The notes under the pieces were generated by a model. That model made no database searches. It was not told where the DNA came from and worked only from the letters and a program-made list of their open reading frames with translations. This document shows, piece after piece, positions 37,919 through 48,549 of a stretch of 64,000 nucleotides of DNA. Position numbers and translations under genes: made by a program. This stretch comes from a bacterium (GTDB taxonomy: Bacteria > Orphanbacterota > Orphanbacteria > Orphanbacterales > Orphanbacteraceae), in contig JALGYY010000042.1 of assembly GCA_025782575.1 (NCBI GenBank), positions 29,802 through 93,801 on the forward strand, written 5' to 3'. Position 1 is the stretch's first letter. The number at the start of each line of letters is the position of its first letter.

Positions 37919-40797
37919 AGCGCAACGGCGGCGTTCCGGCAATTATACTGCTCTGCTTTTTTCTGTCCGGTGTTGCGGGCCTGGCGTATGAAGTCGTCTG
38001 GATCCGGCAACTCTCACTCATATTCGGCACGACCTCTTTTGCGGTAGCCACCGTTCTTGCGGCGTTCATGGGGGGGCTCGCCCTCGGCGGGTTTGTGTTC
38101 GGACGAGTGGCCGACAGGCGAAAGGACCATCTCAAGCTCTACGCCTATCTCGAAATCGGCATCGCGATCTACTGCGTCCTCCTTCCCCTCCTTTTCAAAG
38201 GGATTACCGGGATCTACGTCCAGGCCTATCAGGCGGCAGGGGCGAGCTTCTACGTGATGAGCCTCGTTCGGTTTTTCCTTTGCGCACTGGTGCTCCTGCT
38301 TCCGACCACATTCATGGGTGCGACCCTTCCCATTCTTTCTCGCTACGTGGTGAAGAATATCGAAAGATTCGGTTCGGGATTCGGCAGGCTATACGGAATC
38401 AACACGCTCGGCGCCGTGATCGGGTGTTTTGTTACCGGCTACTTCCTGATCGGTTCGGTGGGTGTATGGAAGACGATTCTGTTTGCCGCGGCGATCAACC
38501 TGATCGTAGCGCTCCTGGCCTGGCGGCTTCACGCGTCTGAGGGAGATGCGGTACCGAGCGCCGATGAAGAAGCTACGGATGCAGAACCTGCGGCCGCCGC
38601 CGCTTCCTCGGCGATTTCTGATCGAGTTCTTCTTCTCGGTGTTGCCCTGGCCGGGTTTTCCTCACTCGTATATGAGGTCGCGTGGACCAGGCTTCTCGCA
38701 TTGGTACTAGGCAGTTCGGTCTACGCGTTTACCGCAATGTTGACCACGTTTCTTCTCGGAATCGCCCTTGGAAGTATGGTGATTTCCTACCTCGCCGACC
38801 GAATCCGTAATCCTTTTCGAGGGTTCGTTCTCGCCCAGGTACTTGTCGCCGTCAGCACCATGATACTGACACCACAGTTCGATCGATTGCCGCGAATGTT
38901 CCTGGTGCTTTACGACAAGGTGGGGGGCGACTGGTGGAGCTTCCAGCTCGTGCAATTCACCTGCACCCTGATCGTTATGCTCCTCCCGACGATTTTCATC
39001 GGTGCGGCTCTCCCGCTTGCGGCGAAAGCCTATACCCACAGGGTACGGGGGCTCGGTCGCAGCGTAGGGACGATTTATGCGTCGAATACGGTCGGTGCGA
39101 TCGTCGGTTCGTTTATGGGGGGCTTTGTACTTCTTCCCCTGCTTGGTACTCAGAATACGATTGTCGCCGCCTCGGCCGTCAACATGGGGATCGCGATTCT
39201 CGTTTTCCTTGTGGCCCCCCGGTCGAAAATCGTAACGAAGATCGCCGGCGCGGCGGCAGTCATCCTGCTGTTCAGTGTGCTGCAATTCACCGCTTCACCG
39301 TGGGATCGATATCTCTTGAATGCGGGACTGTTCGACAGCCCCCGATTTTCGCTTCACGGCATCGCAAAAGAGGGATTTACTGACTTTATCTATTCCTATG
39401 ACATTCGCTCTTTCGAAGAAGGAACGTATGCCAATGTTGCGGTCAGCGAGGAGGATGGAAGCCTCTTCCTCCAGATCAACGGTCGGACGGAAGCCTCTAC
39501 GACAGGCGATATGGCGAATCAGATCCTCGTATCCCAGATTCCCATGCTTCTCCATCCTGATCCGAAAGACGTACTCGTTATCGGTCTCGGAAGCGGAATT
39601 ACTTTCGGTTCAGTTCTCACCCATCCGGTCGATGAAGCTGACTGCGTAGAGATTTCCCCGGCCGTGGTCCGGGCTGCTGTCTACTTCAAGGATTGGCATG
39701 GCGACGTCACGCGCAATCCCCGTGCGCATATCGTTATGGACGATGGTCGGAATTACCTGCTCTCGACCCGCAAGAAATACGACGTGATCATCTCCGAGCC
39801 GTCGAAGCCGTGGATCAGCGGAGTGTCGAATATGTTCACGCGAGAGACATACGAACTCGCGAAGGGTCGTCTGAAAGAAAAGGGCCTGATCTGCCAGTGG
39901 TTTCACTACTACAGCATGGATCCTGAAGATTTCAAAACGGCGGTTCGTACTTTCCTGGATGTGTTCCCCTATGCCCAGCTCTGGAACGCGGACAACAATG
40001 TCTTCATGGTCGGATCGAATGAGCCGATCGAGATTGATTGCAGCCGGCTGCGATCCCGCATGGATGAGCCGAAAATCGGCTTCGATCTGAAACGTGTCGG
40101 CGTGCTGAGCCCTTACAATCTGCTGGGCTACTTTCTGTTCGCCGAAATAGAGGCGCGTGAGTTTGTCGGAACGGGCCGGATCAACACGGACGATCTGCCG
40201 ATCATCGAGTTTTCCGCTCCCCGCCACAGGAACTCATTTAGACATGAGGAAATATTGGATTCCATGTTGCGGGCCTACCCCAAGTACAATCGATATCCGC
40301 TCACCGGCCACATCAGTCATGAAAACGGGGTGGTCGAGTACACTCTCGCATCGTTCCGGCTCCGCTCGCCTGTCGAATGGCAGGGGGGAGTGGCCACTAT
40401 GGTAAGGAACACCATCGACGCTTCCCGCCTTGATGAAGATGAGAAGGGTGTGATTGTCGCTTATAGAGCGGAGGCTCAGATGACCGGCCCGGGGGGAGAA
40501 GAACTCGGTATTACGGCATTTTCGAGGGGAGGCTTCACGGACGAAAAACTGGAGCTGACGATCCAGCGGCTCGCGTCGGGAATAGCGGAGTCCGGCGCCG
40601 CGACGGTTCACGGTCATAGCGCGCGCTGGGGAATCTATGCGGGCGGCCCCAGGCCCATGGTGGGTCTAACCTGGTACTGTGAAGAAAACAGCAGGCAGTA
40701 TCTCATACGTGAAGTTGCCGCCGGGGATCGGAATCCCCGCCAGATTCTGGACGATCTCCTTGAAGGATCGCTTTGCATTCATGAGCAGCAAGGGTAA
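37915..40797 (+). CDS. Fused MFS-type membrane domain and spermidine synthase-like domain
   Basis: 960 aa. Two copies of a hydrophobic block each begin with the same motif: FFLSGVAGLAYEVVWIRQLSLIFG (first ~20 residues of the protein) and GFSSLVYEVAWTRLLALVLG (near 245), so the membrane part is an internal duplication. It spans about 1-460 with 12-14 helices. A SpeE-like Rossmann domain follows (about 490-760), with a SAM-site-like VLVIGLGSGITFGS near 550 and IVMDDGRNYLLSTRKKYDVI. About 190 further residues have no match. Proteins with this fusion are widespread, and their substrate is unknown. It lies between ybeY and a CorC-like gene, with a 4-nt overlap and a 5-nt gap. Confidence 0.88.
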   Translation: MKRNGGVPAIILLCFFLSGVAGLAYEVVWIRQLSLIFGTTSFAVATVLAAFMGGLALGGFVFGRVADRRKDHLKLYAYLEIGIAIYCVLLPLLFKGITGIYVQAYQAAGASFYVMSLVRFFLCALVLLLPTTFMGATLPILSRYVVKNIERFGSGFGRLYGINTLGAVIGCFVTGYFLIGSVGVWKTILFAAAINLIVALLAWRLHASEGDAVPSADEEATDAEPAAAAASSAISDRVLLLGVALAGFSSLVYEVAWTRLLALVLGSSVYAFTAMLTTFLLGIALGSMVISYLADRIRNPFRGFVLAQVLVAVSTMILTPQFDRLPRMFLVLYDKVGGDWWSFQLVQFTCTLIVMLLPTIFIGAALPLAAKAYTHRVRGLGRSVGTIYASNTVGAIVGSFMGGFVLLPLLGTQNTIVAASAVNMGIAILVFLVAPRSKIVTKIAGAAAVILLFSVLQFTASPWDRYLLNAGLFDSPRFSLHGIAKEGFTDFIYSYDIRSFEEGTYANVAVSEEDGSLFLQINGRTEASTTGDMANQILVSQIPMLLHPDPKDVLVIGLGSGITFGSVLTHPVDEADCVEISPAVVRAAVYFKDWHGDVTRNPRAHIVMDDGRNYLLSTRKKYDVIISEPSKPWISGVSNMFTRETYELAKGRLKEKGLICQWFHYYSMDPEDFKTAVRTFLDVFPYAQLWNADNNVFMVGSNEPIEIDCSRLRSRMDEPKIGFDLKRVGVLSPYNLLGYFLFAEIEAREFVGTGRINTDDLPIIEFSAPRHRNSFRHEEILDSMLRAYPKYNRYPLTGHISHENGVVEYTLASFRLRSPVEWQGGVATMVRNTIDASRLDEDEKGVIVAYRAEAQMTGPGGEELGITAFSRGGFTDEKLELTIQRLASGIAESGAATVHGHSARWGIYAGGPRPMVGLTWYCEENSRQYLIREVAAGDRNPRQILDDLLEGSLCIHEQQG

Positions 40798-40802
40798 AAG
40801 AG

Positions 40803-42107
40803 TTGATTGAGTTCTTAGGCGGATTAACTGCACTAATTGTTCTCTTCGCATTGAACGTCTATCTTGCAGCGGTTCAGAGTGCTTATTATTGTTTTCCCAA
40901 GCCCACGCTGGAAGAACTCGGAGACTTGCGGGACCGTGATGTACGGACGGATCGACTCGTTCGTCTCCTGGAACGCCCCCGCCGGGTCGACATCATCCTC
41001 CGGTTCGCCAATATGTGTGTGCGAATCCTGTTCCTCGCGCTTCTGCTGCTTCTGCTGCTTCGCGCAGGTGACGGCATTCCGCTTATTCTCGTTCTGATAG
41101 CTGATCTTCTTCTCGCTTCAATACTGCTCGGCCCGGGGGAGCTTTTTTCCCGGTCGTATGGAATCCAGAACGCTGAGTCATTCGCCCTAAGCGCCGTGCC
41201 GATCACCCGGTTTCTGGTGAACTCGATCGGACCACCCCTTACCGGAATTCTCGACTCATTGAAGGCCGTGACCGATCGTTTCGGAATCCGACGGATCATC
41301 CCCTACCTGACTGTTGAAGAGCTGATCGCGGTAGTGGAAGCGGGTGAGAAAGAAGGACAGATCGAGGAAGATGAGCGTGAGATGATGCATTCGATTTTTG
41401 AACTGGGAGATACGGCTGTACGTGAGGTAATGGTGCCGCGCGTCGACATGGTCACAGTCGATCAGAGTGCGACTCTCCACGACGCACTCGAAAAGATACG
41501 CCTCGGGGGGCATTCTAGAATTCCGGTTTTCGAGGATACGATTGACACGATTGTGGGAGTGGTCTACGCGAAAGACCTGCTTCGGGGGGCCGAGAAGGCT
41601 GACTGGAAGATGCCCGTGGCCGGCATCATGCGAGAGGCCTCATTTGTGACCGAAGGCAAGAAAGTCGATGAGCTGCTTCGCGAGTTTCGTGAGAAAAAGG
41701 TGCATCTTGCCGTTGTGGTCGATGAATACGGTGGTACGGCCGGCCTGATTACTCTCGAAGACGTGATCGAGGAAATTGTCGGCGAGATCGAAGACGAGCA
41801 CGATCCCGAAAGCCAGCTCTTCCGGGAAGTGAGCGAGCTGACGGCGGTGGTAGTCGCGAAAATCGCTATTGACGATCTGAACAAACTCTTTAGAATCAAT
41901 ATTCCAGCGGATCGTCACGACACTCTCGGCGGGTACCTTTACGACCTTGTGGATCGCGTGCCCTCGGAAGGCGAGACCATCAGTGAGGGCGGCCTTGTAT
42001 TCACTGTCGAATCGGTCGTCCGGCAGCGCATCACACGTGTAAGGATTACTAAGTCCCCTTCGGCCGGGTCGCTCGATGGGGAGGGACGATCCGACCAGGA
42101 AAGCTGA
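40803..42107 (+). CDS. CNNM/CorC-family (hemolysin C-like) ion transporter
   Basis: 434 aa. N-terminal CNNM domain with about three or four helices (FLGGLTALIVLFALNVYLA, then LFLALLLLLLLRAGDG), a CBS pair (about 205-320; VMVPRVDMVTVDQSATLHDAL and AVVVDEYGGTAGLITLED) and a C-terminal CorC_HlyC domain (about 345-425). EEEREMIHSIFE-like EDEREMMHSIFELGDTAVREVM is the linker signature. Relatives export magnesium or cobalt. Starts at TTG 40803, 5 nt after the previous stop. Its position after ybeY is a conserved arrangement, and mgtE two genes on supports a magnesium role. Confidence 0.93.
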   Translation: MIEFLGGLTALIVLFALNVYLAAVQSAYYCFPKPTLEELGDLRDRDVRTDRLVRLLERPRRVDIILRFANMCVRILFLALLLLLLLRAGDGIPLILVLIADLLLASILLGPGELFSRSYGIQNAESFALSAVPITRFLVNSIGPPLTGILDSLKAVTDRFGIRRIIPYLTVEELIAVVEAGEKEGQIEEDEREMMHSIFELGDTAVREVMVPRVDMVTVDQSATLHDALEKIRLGGHSRIPVFEDTIDTIVGVVYAKDLLRGAEKADWKMPVAGIMREASFVTEGKKVDELLREFREKKVHLAVVVDEYGGTAGLITLEDVIEEIVGEIEDEHDPESQLFREVSELTAVVVAKIAIDDLNKLFRINIPADRHDTLGGYLYDLVDRVPSEGETISEGGLVFTVESVVRQRITRVRITKSPSAGSLDGEGRSDQES

Positions 42108-42129
42108 ACTCCCACACAACAGGCGCATC

Positions 42130-42744
42130 ATGGTTGTAGCGAAGCTTCGAAATTATTTTGTAACCGGCTTGGTCATTCTCCTGCCGGTAGTGGTGACGTT
42201 CACCATATTCTGGAACATCTTTCTCAAAGTCGACAGCTTCCTGGGCGGCCTGATTACCCGGTACACCGGCTACGAGATTCCCGGTCTTGGATTCGTCGCG
42301 ATGGTAATCGTGATCAGTTTCGTGGGGCTCTTCGCCTCGAACCTGATCGGTCGGCGGCTGATCTCTCTCGGTGAGTGGATCCTTGTAAAGATCCCCCTGG
42401 TCAACAAGATGTACGTGGGTGTGAAGCAGATCGCATCGGTGCTGCTCGCCAAAAAGAGAACGGTATTCCAGAGGGCCGTTCTGCTCGAATACCCCCGGCC
42501 TGGCGTATACTCGGTAGCATTCGTCACCAATGAGGGGGACGGACCCTATCCGGTTGGCGATGGAAAGAAACTGATCACCCTGTTTCTCCCAACAACGCCG
42601 AATCCCACTTCGGGCTTTCTTCTCATATTGCCGCTAGAAGACACGGTCCCGCTCAACATGACGGTGGAAGACGCCATCAAGCTCGTGATTTCGGGCGGCT
42701 CCGTCCTGCCGAAGGAAATCGCTCCGGAGTCGACCGGCTCCTGA
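42130..42744 (+). CDS. DUF502 membrane protein
   Basis: 204 aa from ATG 42130. An in-frame start 54 nt earlier overlaps corC but encodes a charged, unconserved extension. Two helices (about 10-32, YFVTGLVILLPVVVTFTIF; about 58-80, LGFVAMVIVISFVGLFASNLIG) precede a beta-rich soluble domain with TPNPTSGFLLILP, the family signature, and LEYPRPGVYSVAFVTNE. Function is unknown; plant homologues (COV) affect vascular patterning. Gap to corC 22 nt, gap to mgtE 15 nt. Confidence 0.9.
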   Translation: MVVAKLRNYFVTGLVILLPVVVTFTIFWNIFLKVDSFLGGLITRYTGYEIPGLGFVAMVIVISFVGLFASNLIGRRLISLGEWILVKIPLVNKMYVGVKQIASVLLAKKRTVFQRAVLLEYPRPGVYSVAFVTNEGDGPYPVGDGKKLITLFLPTTPNPTSGFLLILPLEDTVPLNMTVEDAIKLVISGGSVLPKEIAPESTGS

Positions 42745-42759
42745 CCGGGGATACTGATC

Positions 42760-44109
42760 TTGGACTATTCACTTTCTGAACTGACTAAAGAAGTACTTGC
42801 TCGGGCCGAGTCCGGGGAGGATGAGCGGATTCGCGAGCTCTTCCTCGATGAGCATCCGGGTGATATCGCCGAAGTCATCAACGTACTCGATGAAGATGAC
42901 AAGGCGCGAATTTTCAGGCTCATTCCGGACGAAAGCGCTCCCGAAGTACTTTCCAATGTCCACGATTCCACATTGACCGCTCTGCTCGCCGGGCTCACCG
43001 ACAAGGAGATCTCCCGGGCGGTCGACGAGCTTCCCACCGATGATGCGGTCGATATCATGGGACAGCTTCCGGAAGAGAGTGCGACAAGGGTTCTTGATCT
43101 ACTCGAAGAAGAAGACAAAGAGAGTCTACGGGAGCTCCTCCAGTATCCGGAAGAGAGCGCCGGCGGTCTGATGGAGAGCGAGTATGTCGCCGTCCCCGAA
43201 GGGGTGACGGTCGGCGAGGCGGTGCAGGAGCTTCGAAATCGAGCGGAAGATGTAGAGCAGGTGCAGAACGTCTATGCGGTAGACGGAGAGGGAAAGCTCG
43301 TCGGCATACTCGAACTCTGGCGGCTCACGATTTCCCGGGACGATCAAATGGTCGGCCCCCTGATCGACAGAGACTTCCGTTCGGTGCAGGTTGACCTCGA
43401 CCAGGAGGAGGTGGCTGCGATCGTCATGCGCTACGACCTTGTCGAGGTTCCCGTCGTGGACGAGGATGAGCGACTGGTCGGGCGGATCACCATCGATGAT
43501 GTCCTCGATGTGCTGGAAGAGGAGGCGACAGAGGATATCTCCAAGATGGCCGGTACGGGGGAGGACGACTTCCATGAAGAATCGGTTCTGCGAATTACGG
43601 TTCTACGATTTCCATGGCTGCTTGGGGGGCTCCTTGGAGGAATCGCTTCCGCGGTCCTCATGAGCACCTACGAGGTCCAGCTGAGCAGCGTGATCGCGCT
43701 CGCATTCTTCGTCCCTGTCATCATGGCGATGGGAGGGAACGTCGGCATTCAATGCTCCGCGGTCGTTGTGCGCTCCCTCGCGCTGGGTGAACTGGAAGTT
43801 TATCGCATGGGGAAACGCCTTACCCGGGAATTGACCGTCGCTCTTTTGAACGGGGTCGCCCTCTCGCTGATCATCGCCGTCGCGACATTTATCTGGCATG
43901 GGGACGGCCGACTCGGCTTTGTGGTCGGAATCGCCATGTTTCTTTCCGTCATCGTAGCAGCAACGGTCGGGACGGTGACTCCCATGGTCCTGAAGCGTAT
44001 CGGCTTCGACCCGGCGCTTGCCACCGGCCCCTTTATCACCACAACAAACGACCTCCTCAATTTGTTTATCTACTTTTCTGTCGCTACAATCCTGTTGGTC
44101 CGGAGCTGA
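42760..44109 (+). CDS. mgtE: Magnesium transporter MgtE
   Basis: 449 aa, standard for MgtE. The acidic N-domain (about 1-130; DEHPGDIAEVINVLDEDD) and the CBS pair (about 131-255; EESAGGLMESEYVAVPEGV, VPVVDEDERLVGRITIDDVLD) form the cytosolic Mg2+ sensor. A connecting helix leads to five membrane helices (about 285-449), with the pore signature PVIMAMGGNVGIQ and the C-terminal FITTTNDLLNLFIYF. It imports Mg2+ and closes when internal Mg2+ is high. The start is TTG 42760. recO begins 3 nt after the stop. Confidence 0.95.
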   Translation: MDYSLSELTKEVLARAESGEDERIRELFLDEHPGDIAEVINVLDEDDKARIFRLIPDESAPEVLSNVHDSTLTALLAGLTDKEISRAVDELPTDDAVDIMGQLPEESATRVLDLLEEEDKESLRELLQYPEESAGGLMESEYVAVPEGVTVGEAVQELRNRAEDVEQVQNVYAVDGEGKLVGILELWRLTISRDDQMVGPLIDRDFRSVQVDLDQEEVAAIVMRYDLVEVPVVDEDERLVGRITIDDVLDVLEEEATEDISKMAGTGEDDFHEESVLRITVLRFPWLLGGLLGGIASAVLMSTYEVQLSSVIALAFFVPVIMAMGGNVGIQCSAVVVRSLALGELEVYRMGKRLTRELTVALLNGVALSLIIAVATFIWHGDGRLGFVVGIAMFLSVIVAATVGTVTPMVLKRIGFDPALATGPFITTTNDLLNLFIYFSVATILLVRS

Positions 44110-44112
44110 AAA

Positions 44113-44871
44113 TTGGCGATCGTAAAAGACGATGCGCTCGTACTCGGCCGTCGCCGATTCGGGGAAACCAGTCTCATTGTCTCCCTGTTCACTCCCACTA
44201 AAGGGCCCGTCCGGGTGATCGCCAAGGGGGCACGCCGGGCGCGGAGCAAGTTCGGCAGCGCGCTCGAGCCGACGAACGTGCTGCGCATTGTTTACTACGC
44301 CAAAGAGAACCGTGATCTCCATCTCCTCTCTCAGGCTGACCCCATTCAGACGTTTTCCGTGCTCAGGGAGTCGCTCTTGCGGCTCGCATACGCCTATGCC
44401 ATAATCGATTGCCTTATCGGCCTGAAGCGGGATGAGAGCGTGGCCGGCCCCCTTTTCGGGATGGCGAGAGCAGCGTTGGAGCACATCGATCGAGTGCCGG
44501 ACGAGGATCTGGAAGGGTCGCTCTGGTCATTCCTGTTGGGGGCGCTGGAAGATGCCGGCTTTCGTCCCGAACTCGATCGATGCCTCGAATGCGGCAGGGA
44601 TGCCGGAAGCGAAGCATTGTCGTTCCATGCCCGATCGGGTGGGATCCTCTGTCGGCGACACGGGATCGGCGGATTGTCGATCGGGGAAGAGACGCGGTCC
44701 GTACTCGGCCGCTGCGCCAGGGGTGAAGCGGGGATCGGGATCATGTCCCCTCGGATCATTGCGGAAGGTCGTGAAGTTTTACGGGGGTTCATTCGAGAGC
44801 ACGGCCTCGGCCGCCAACCATTTCGAGCGTTGGAAGAGTTGATCAGAGGCCCGAAGGGGATAGATAGTTGA
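44113..44871 (+). CDS. recO: DNA repair protein RecO
   Basis: 252 aa. N-terminal OB fold (about 1-78; [30 protein letters not shown]), helical middle and a zinc site with C-x2-C near 155-160 ([10 protein letters not shown]) and C-R-R-H near 180. RecO loads RecA onto SSB-coated single strands with RecR. Starts at TTG 44113, and its end overlaps the glyQ start by 4 nt (TTGA). recO next to glyQS is a common order in several phyla. Confidence 0.95.
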   Translation: MAIVKDDALVLGRRRFGETSLIVSLFTPTKGPVRVIAKGARRARSKFGSALEPTNVLRIVYYAKENRDLHLLSQADPIQTFSVLRESLLRLAYAYAIIDCLIGLKRDESVAGPLFGMARAALEHIDRVPDEDLEGSLWSFLLGALEDAGFRPELDRCLECGRDAGSEALSFHARSGGILCRRHGIGGLSIGEETRSVLGRCARGEAGIGIMSPRIIAEGREVLRGFIREHGLGRQPFRALEELIRGPKGIDS

Positions 44872-45746
44872 CGTTCCAAGAAATGGTGATGGCGCTTGAG
44901 AAGTTCTGGTCTGACCGGGGCTGCGTGATCGCCACTCCTTATAATTCCGAAGTCGGAGCAGGTACGTTCAACCCGGCCACCTTTCTCCGTGTACTTGGTC
45001 CGGAACCCTGGAAAACGGCGTACGTCGAATTCTCGAAACGGCCGAAGGACGGTCGCTACGCGGAAAATCCGAACCGCGTGCAGGGGTTTCACCAGTACCA
45101 GGTCGTTCTGAAGCCTTCCCCCCCCGATGTGCAGGAGACCTATATCGAATCACTTCGCGCCATCGGAATCAATCTGGCAAAGCACGATCTCCGGTTCGTG
45201 GAAGATGACTGGGAATCGCCCACGCTCGGGGCATGGGGCCTCGGCTGGGAAGTCTGGCTCGACGGCATGGAGGTTACGCAGTTTACCTATTTTCAGCAGA
45301 CCGGAAGCATCGACCTCGCTCCGATTTCAGCCGAAATCACTTACGGACTCGAGAGACTCGCGATGTTCATTCAGGGAGTTGATTCTATTTTTGAGATTCA
45401 GTGGAACCAGGACCTGACCTGGGGAGACATACTTCGAACCTCCGAGATCGATTATTGCGCGCTTAATTTCAAAGAAGCCGATATCGATTTCCATCTCAAT
45501 CTGTTTCAGTTTTATGAGAAAGAGGCGATTCGCCTTCTCGAGCTCGGCCATATCTTTCCCGGTTATGATTGCGTCGTAAAATGCTCTCATGCGTTCAACA
45601 TGCTTGAAGCGCGTGGAGCGATCAGCGTCACGGAAAGAACAGGCTACATCACCCGGATCAGAAAAATGGCGAGGCGAGCTGCTGTTCAGTATGTGAAAAG
45701 CCGGGAAGCGCAGGAGTTCCCTCTCCTCCGGGGGGCGAACCGATGA
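44868..45746 (+). CDS. glyQ: Glycyl-tRNA synthetase alpha subunit
   Basis: 292 aa, typical length. [18 protein letters not shown] is the conserved start, followed by [18 protein letters not shown] and [18 protein letters not shown] (class II motif 2 region) and later [12 protein letters not shown] and [14 protein letters not shown] (motif 3). It forms the alpha2beta2 enzyme with GlyS, encoded next with a 4-nt overlap (ATGA). The start is TTG 44868 within the recO stop. Confidence 0.97.
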   Translation: MTFQEMVMALEKFWSDRGCVIATPYNSEVGAGTFNPATFLRVLGPEPWKTAYVEFSKRPKDGRYAENPNRVQGFHQYQVVLKPSPPDVQETYIESLRAIGINLAKHDLRFVEDDWESPTLGAWGLGWEVWLDGMEVTQFTYFQQTGSIDLAPISAEITYGLERLAMFIQGVDSIFEIQWNQDLTWGDILRTSEIDYCALNFKEADIDFHLNLFQFYEKEAIRLLELGHIFPGYDCVVKCSHAFNMLEARGAISVTERTGYITRIRKMARRAAVQYVKSREAQEFPLLRGANR

Positions 45747-47836
45747 GCCCGTCCGACTTCCTCATTGAAATCGGCACGGAAGAGATCCCCGCCGGCTATG
45801 TGCCGCCCGCGCTCGAGAGTTTTGCCGAAAAGCTACCACTGGTGCTTCGGGAAATGAGAATCGAGTGTGGCGATGTCACGCCGTTCGGCACGCCCCGCAG
45901 ACTGGCGCTCCGACTGGCCGATGTAGCCGAGATGCAGGCTGATGATGAAAGGGAAGTTACCGGTCCGCCCAGTCGTATCGCCTTCGACGGCGAGGGCAAC
46001 CCCACGAAGGCGGCCATCGGTTTCGCGAAGACCAACGGTGTGAAGGTCGAAGAACTTCGGAGGGTGAAGACGGAAAAGGGTGAGTACATCACCGCTACCG
46101 TCTTCGAAAAGGGCAGGCCCACAGGCGAAATACTTAGTGATATCCTGCCCGGTATTGTCGGCGGACTTCCGTTCCCGAAGACCATGCGATGGGATGACAG
46201 CGGATTCCTGTTCGCCCGGCCCGTGCGCTGGATCGTGGCGCTCCATGGAGAGCGGGTTGTGCCTGTCAGGATTGGCGATGTGGAAAGCGGTCGGAAAAGC
46301 CGGGGGCACCGAGTTCTTCATCCTGAACCTGTATTGATCGAATCGCCCGAGTCCTATGAGGAGTCTCTCCGCGCGGCGTACGTAATCGTTTCTCCGGAGG
46401 AACGGCAAAAGAAGATTGAAGAGCAGATCGCAGATATCGCGACGGATGAAGGGGGGCGGATCCTCGACGATCGGTCTCTGGTGGCCCAGGTCAATTACCT
46501 GGTGGAGTATCCCCACGCGATCCGCGGAGCCTTCGACTCCCGCTATCTCAGCTTGCCCGAGCGAGTGATTATTACGGCCATGCGTTCCCATCAGCGCTAT
46601 TTTTCCGTTGTCGACGAGCAGGGAGCGCTCCTTCCCTATTTCGTGACGATCGCCAATGGGGATGGGGCGAATGAGGACCATGTGCGGGCGGGCAATGAAC
46701 GAGTTCTGGCTGCCAGGCTGGCCGACGCCGAGTTCTACTGGAACGAGGACCGGTCCGTGCCGCTGGACGAACGCGTCCTGATGCTCGATCGCGTTCTCTG
46801 GCAGGAAGGTATGGGATCGCTCCTTGACAAGACGGAGCGAATCGAAAAACTGGTGGCCGGGATTCTCGATGAAACGGGGACGGCCGACAGGGATACCCCC
46901 CTCCGTGCCGCCAGGCTTTCAAAGGCGGACCTTACGACGGAGATGATCCGGGATGGAAAAGAGTTCACCGCCCTTCAGGGGTACATGGGCATGGAATACG
47001 CCCGCGTGTCCGGGGAGCCTGAACAGGTTGCACGGACGATATTCGAGCAATATCTTCCGCGGTTCTCCGGGGACGAGCTTCCCGGCTCGTTCTCGGGGGC
47101 TGTGCTCTCTCTTGCGGACCGTGTTGACACGATGCTCGGATGCATCGGTCTCGGCCAGATGCCCACAGGGTCCCAGGACCCCTATGCGCTTCGACGGCAC
47201 GCCCGCGCGGTGCTTCGCATTCTCGGAGAGGGGGGGGTGGCGATCACGCTCCCCCGCCTGCTTCGGCTCGGCGTCGAAGCGTTCGGCGATCGACTCCAGG
47301 ACCCTGAAGCGGTTTATACCAGTACGATCGTATTCCTGCACGACCGTATGAAGAACCTGTTGACCGAGAGAGGTTACCCCTATGACATTGTCGACGCCGT
47401 GCTTGCATCTGGCCTCGAGAACCCGGCGGATTCAGAGAGATGCGTAGAGGCGATCAGGGACTTCCGCAAAAAAGAATCGTTCGAAAAGCTTGTGTTCGGA
47501 TTCAAGCGAGTAGTCAACATCCTGAAGGGAGCCGGGGATGGTAACGAAGTCGACCCGTCTCTCTTTCAAGAAGATGCGGAGAAGGGGCTTCACAAGGCGG
47601 TCGAGAGTATGCGAGCGGGTTACGAGACCGCTCTTACCGGTCATGACTACAGTAAGGCGATGGACGAATTGATTGAGCTCCGGAGCCCGATTGACCGTTT
47701 CTTCGATGAAGTGCTCGTGATGGACAAGGATGAGCGAATCCGAGCTAACCGGGTCTCTCTCCTTTCCGTGGTGGCTCATCTCTTTCGTAAATTGGCCGAT
47801 CTTTCTCAGGTAGTACTGGAAGGAGAATCCCGATAG
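45743..47836 (+). CDS. glyS: Glycyl-tRNA synthetase beta subunit
   Basis: 697 aa, the usual length. N-terminus [19 protein letters not shown] is the family signature, followed by [14 protein letters not shown] and the HD-like region ([22 protein letters not shown]). The C-terminal anticodon-binding domain starts near 590 (RVVNILKG). Binds tRNA-Gly and completes the heterotetramer with GlyQ. A run of eight G (47230-47237) is read through in frame. The next gene, a surface-glycan GT2, starts 2 nt after the stop, so housekeeping and envelope genes are joined here. Confidence 0.97.
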   Translation: MSPSDFLIEIGTEEIPAGYVPPALESFAEKLPLVLREMRIECGDVTPFGTPRRLALRLADVAEMQADDEREVTGPPSRIAFDGEGNPTKAAIGFAKTNGVKVEELRRVKTEKGEYITATVFEKGRPTGEILSDILPGIVGGLPFPKTMRWDDSGFLFARPVRWIVALHGERVVPVRIGDVESGRKSRGHRVLHPEPVLIESPESYEESLRAAYVIVSPEERQKKIEEQIADIATDEGGRILDDRSLVAQVNYLVEYPHAIRGAFDSRYLSLPERVIITAMRSHQRYFSVVDEQGALLPYFVTIANGDGANEDHVRAGNERVLAARLADAEFYWNEDRSVPLDERVLMLDRVLWQEGMGSLLDKTERIEKLVAGILDETGTADRDTPLRAARLSKADLTTEMIRDGKEFTALQGYMGMEYARVSGEPEQVARTIFEQYLPRFSGDELPGSFSGAVLSLADRVDTMLGCIGLGQMPTGSQDPYALRRHARAVLRILGEGGVAITLPRLLRLGVEAFGDRLQDPEAVYTSTIVFLHDRMKNLLTERGYPYDIVDAVLASGLENPADSERCVEAIRDFRKKESFEKLVFGFKRVVNILKGAGDGNEVDPSLFQEDAEKGLHKAVESMRAGYETALTGHDYSKAMDELIELRSPIDRFFDEVLVMDKDERIRANRVSLLSVVAHLFRKLADLSQVVLEGESR

Positions 47837-47838
47837 CT

Positions 47839-48549
47839 ATGGTCAGCGAAATCAGCATTATATTTCCCGCCTACAACGAGGAAGAAAGTGTCGATGAAGC
47901 GGCGCGGCGCGCCGTGGAGGCGGTGGAACTCAGTGGTATTGACGACTATGAGGTAATCTTCGTCGATGACGGCAGTTCGGACGGCACCGCGGCTAAAGTC
48001 GAAGCTCTCTCCGCTTCGAATCCCAGAATAAAGCTCATCAAGCATGACGGCAACAAAGGTTACGCGGAGGCACTCAAAACGGGATTCACTTCGGCGACAA
48101 AGAAATATCTTTTTTATTCGGACGCCGATAATCAATTCGATCTGAAAGAGCTGAAGAACCTGCTGCCTGCGATCGAAGATTATGACATGGTTTGCGGTTT
48201 CCGGATCTATCGGTTCGATCCCCTTTCCCGCCTGTTTCTTTCCTGGGGGTATAACCTGATTGTCAGAGTGATGTTCCGGATTCGAATTCGTGACATCGAT
48301 TGCGCATTCAAGCTTTTCCGGAAAGAGGTATTCGACGTCATCAAGATCGAGTCCAGGAAGTTCTTTGTAGATACGGAAATCCTCGCCAAGGCGCGAAAGT
48401 ACGGACTGAGAGTAACGGAGATCGGAGTGAGACATTACCCCCGGGAAGCGGGGAGTTCCACAGTCCGGCCCAGTCATGTCATTTCGACAATTGCGGAACT
48501 CCTCGAGATGTGGTGGAAGATTATGGTCAGACCCGGAAGCAGGGAATGA
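47839..48549 (+). CDS. Family 2 glycosyltransferase (polyprenyl-phosphate sugar synthase-like)
   Basis: 236 aa, GT-A domain only. Motifs: IIFPAYNEEESVDEA (about 6-20), VDDGSSDGT, NKGYAEALKTGF, the metal site YSDADNQFDLKEL and the acceptor loop FRIRIRDIDCAFKLF. Close in form to DPM1/GtrB without the C-terminal membrane pair. It should charge undecaprenyl phosphate with a sugar on the inner face, to be used by the GT-C proteins encoded downstream. It heads the glycan half of the long operon, with a 4-nt overlap to the next gene (ATGA). Confidence 0.9.
   Translation: MVSEISIIFPAYNEEESVDEAARRAVEAVELSGIDDYEVIFVDDGSSDGTAAKVEALSASNPRIKLIKHDGNKGYAEALKTGFTSATKKYLFYSDADNQFDLKELKNLLPAIEDYDMVCGFRIYRFDPLSRLFLSWGYNLIVRVMFRIRIRDIDCAFKLFRKEVFDVIKIESRKFFVDTEILAKARKYGLRVTEIGVRHYPREAGSSTVRPSHVISTIAELLEMWWKIMVRPGSRE

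Noticed and set aside
43603..44484. Minus-strand open frame of 293 codons
   Set aside because: Antisense to mgtE and recO, which are certain genes; composition is low in hydrophobic residues with no motif.
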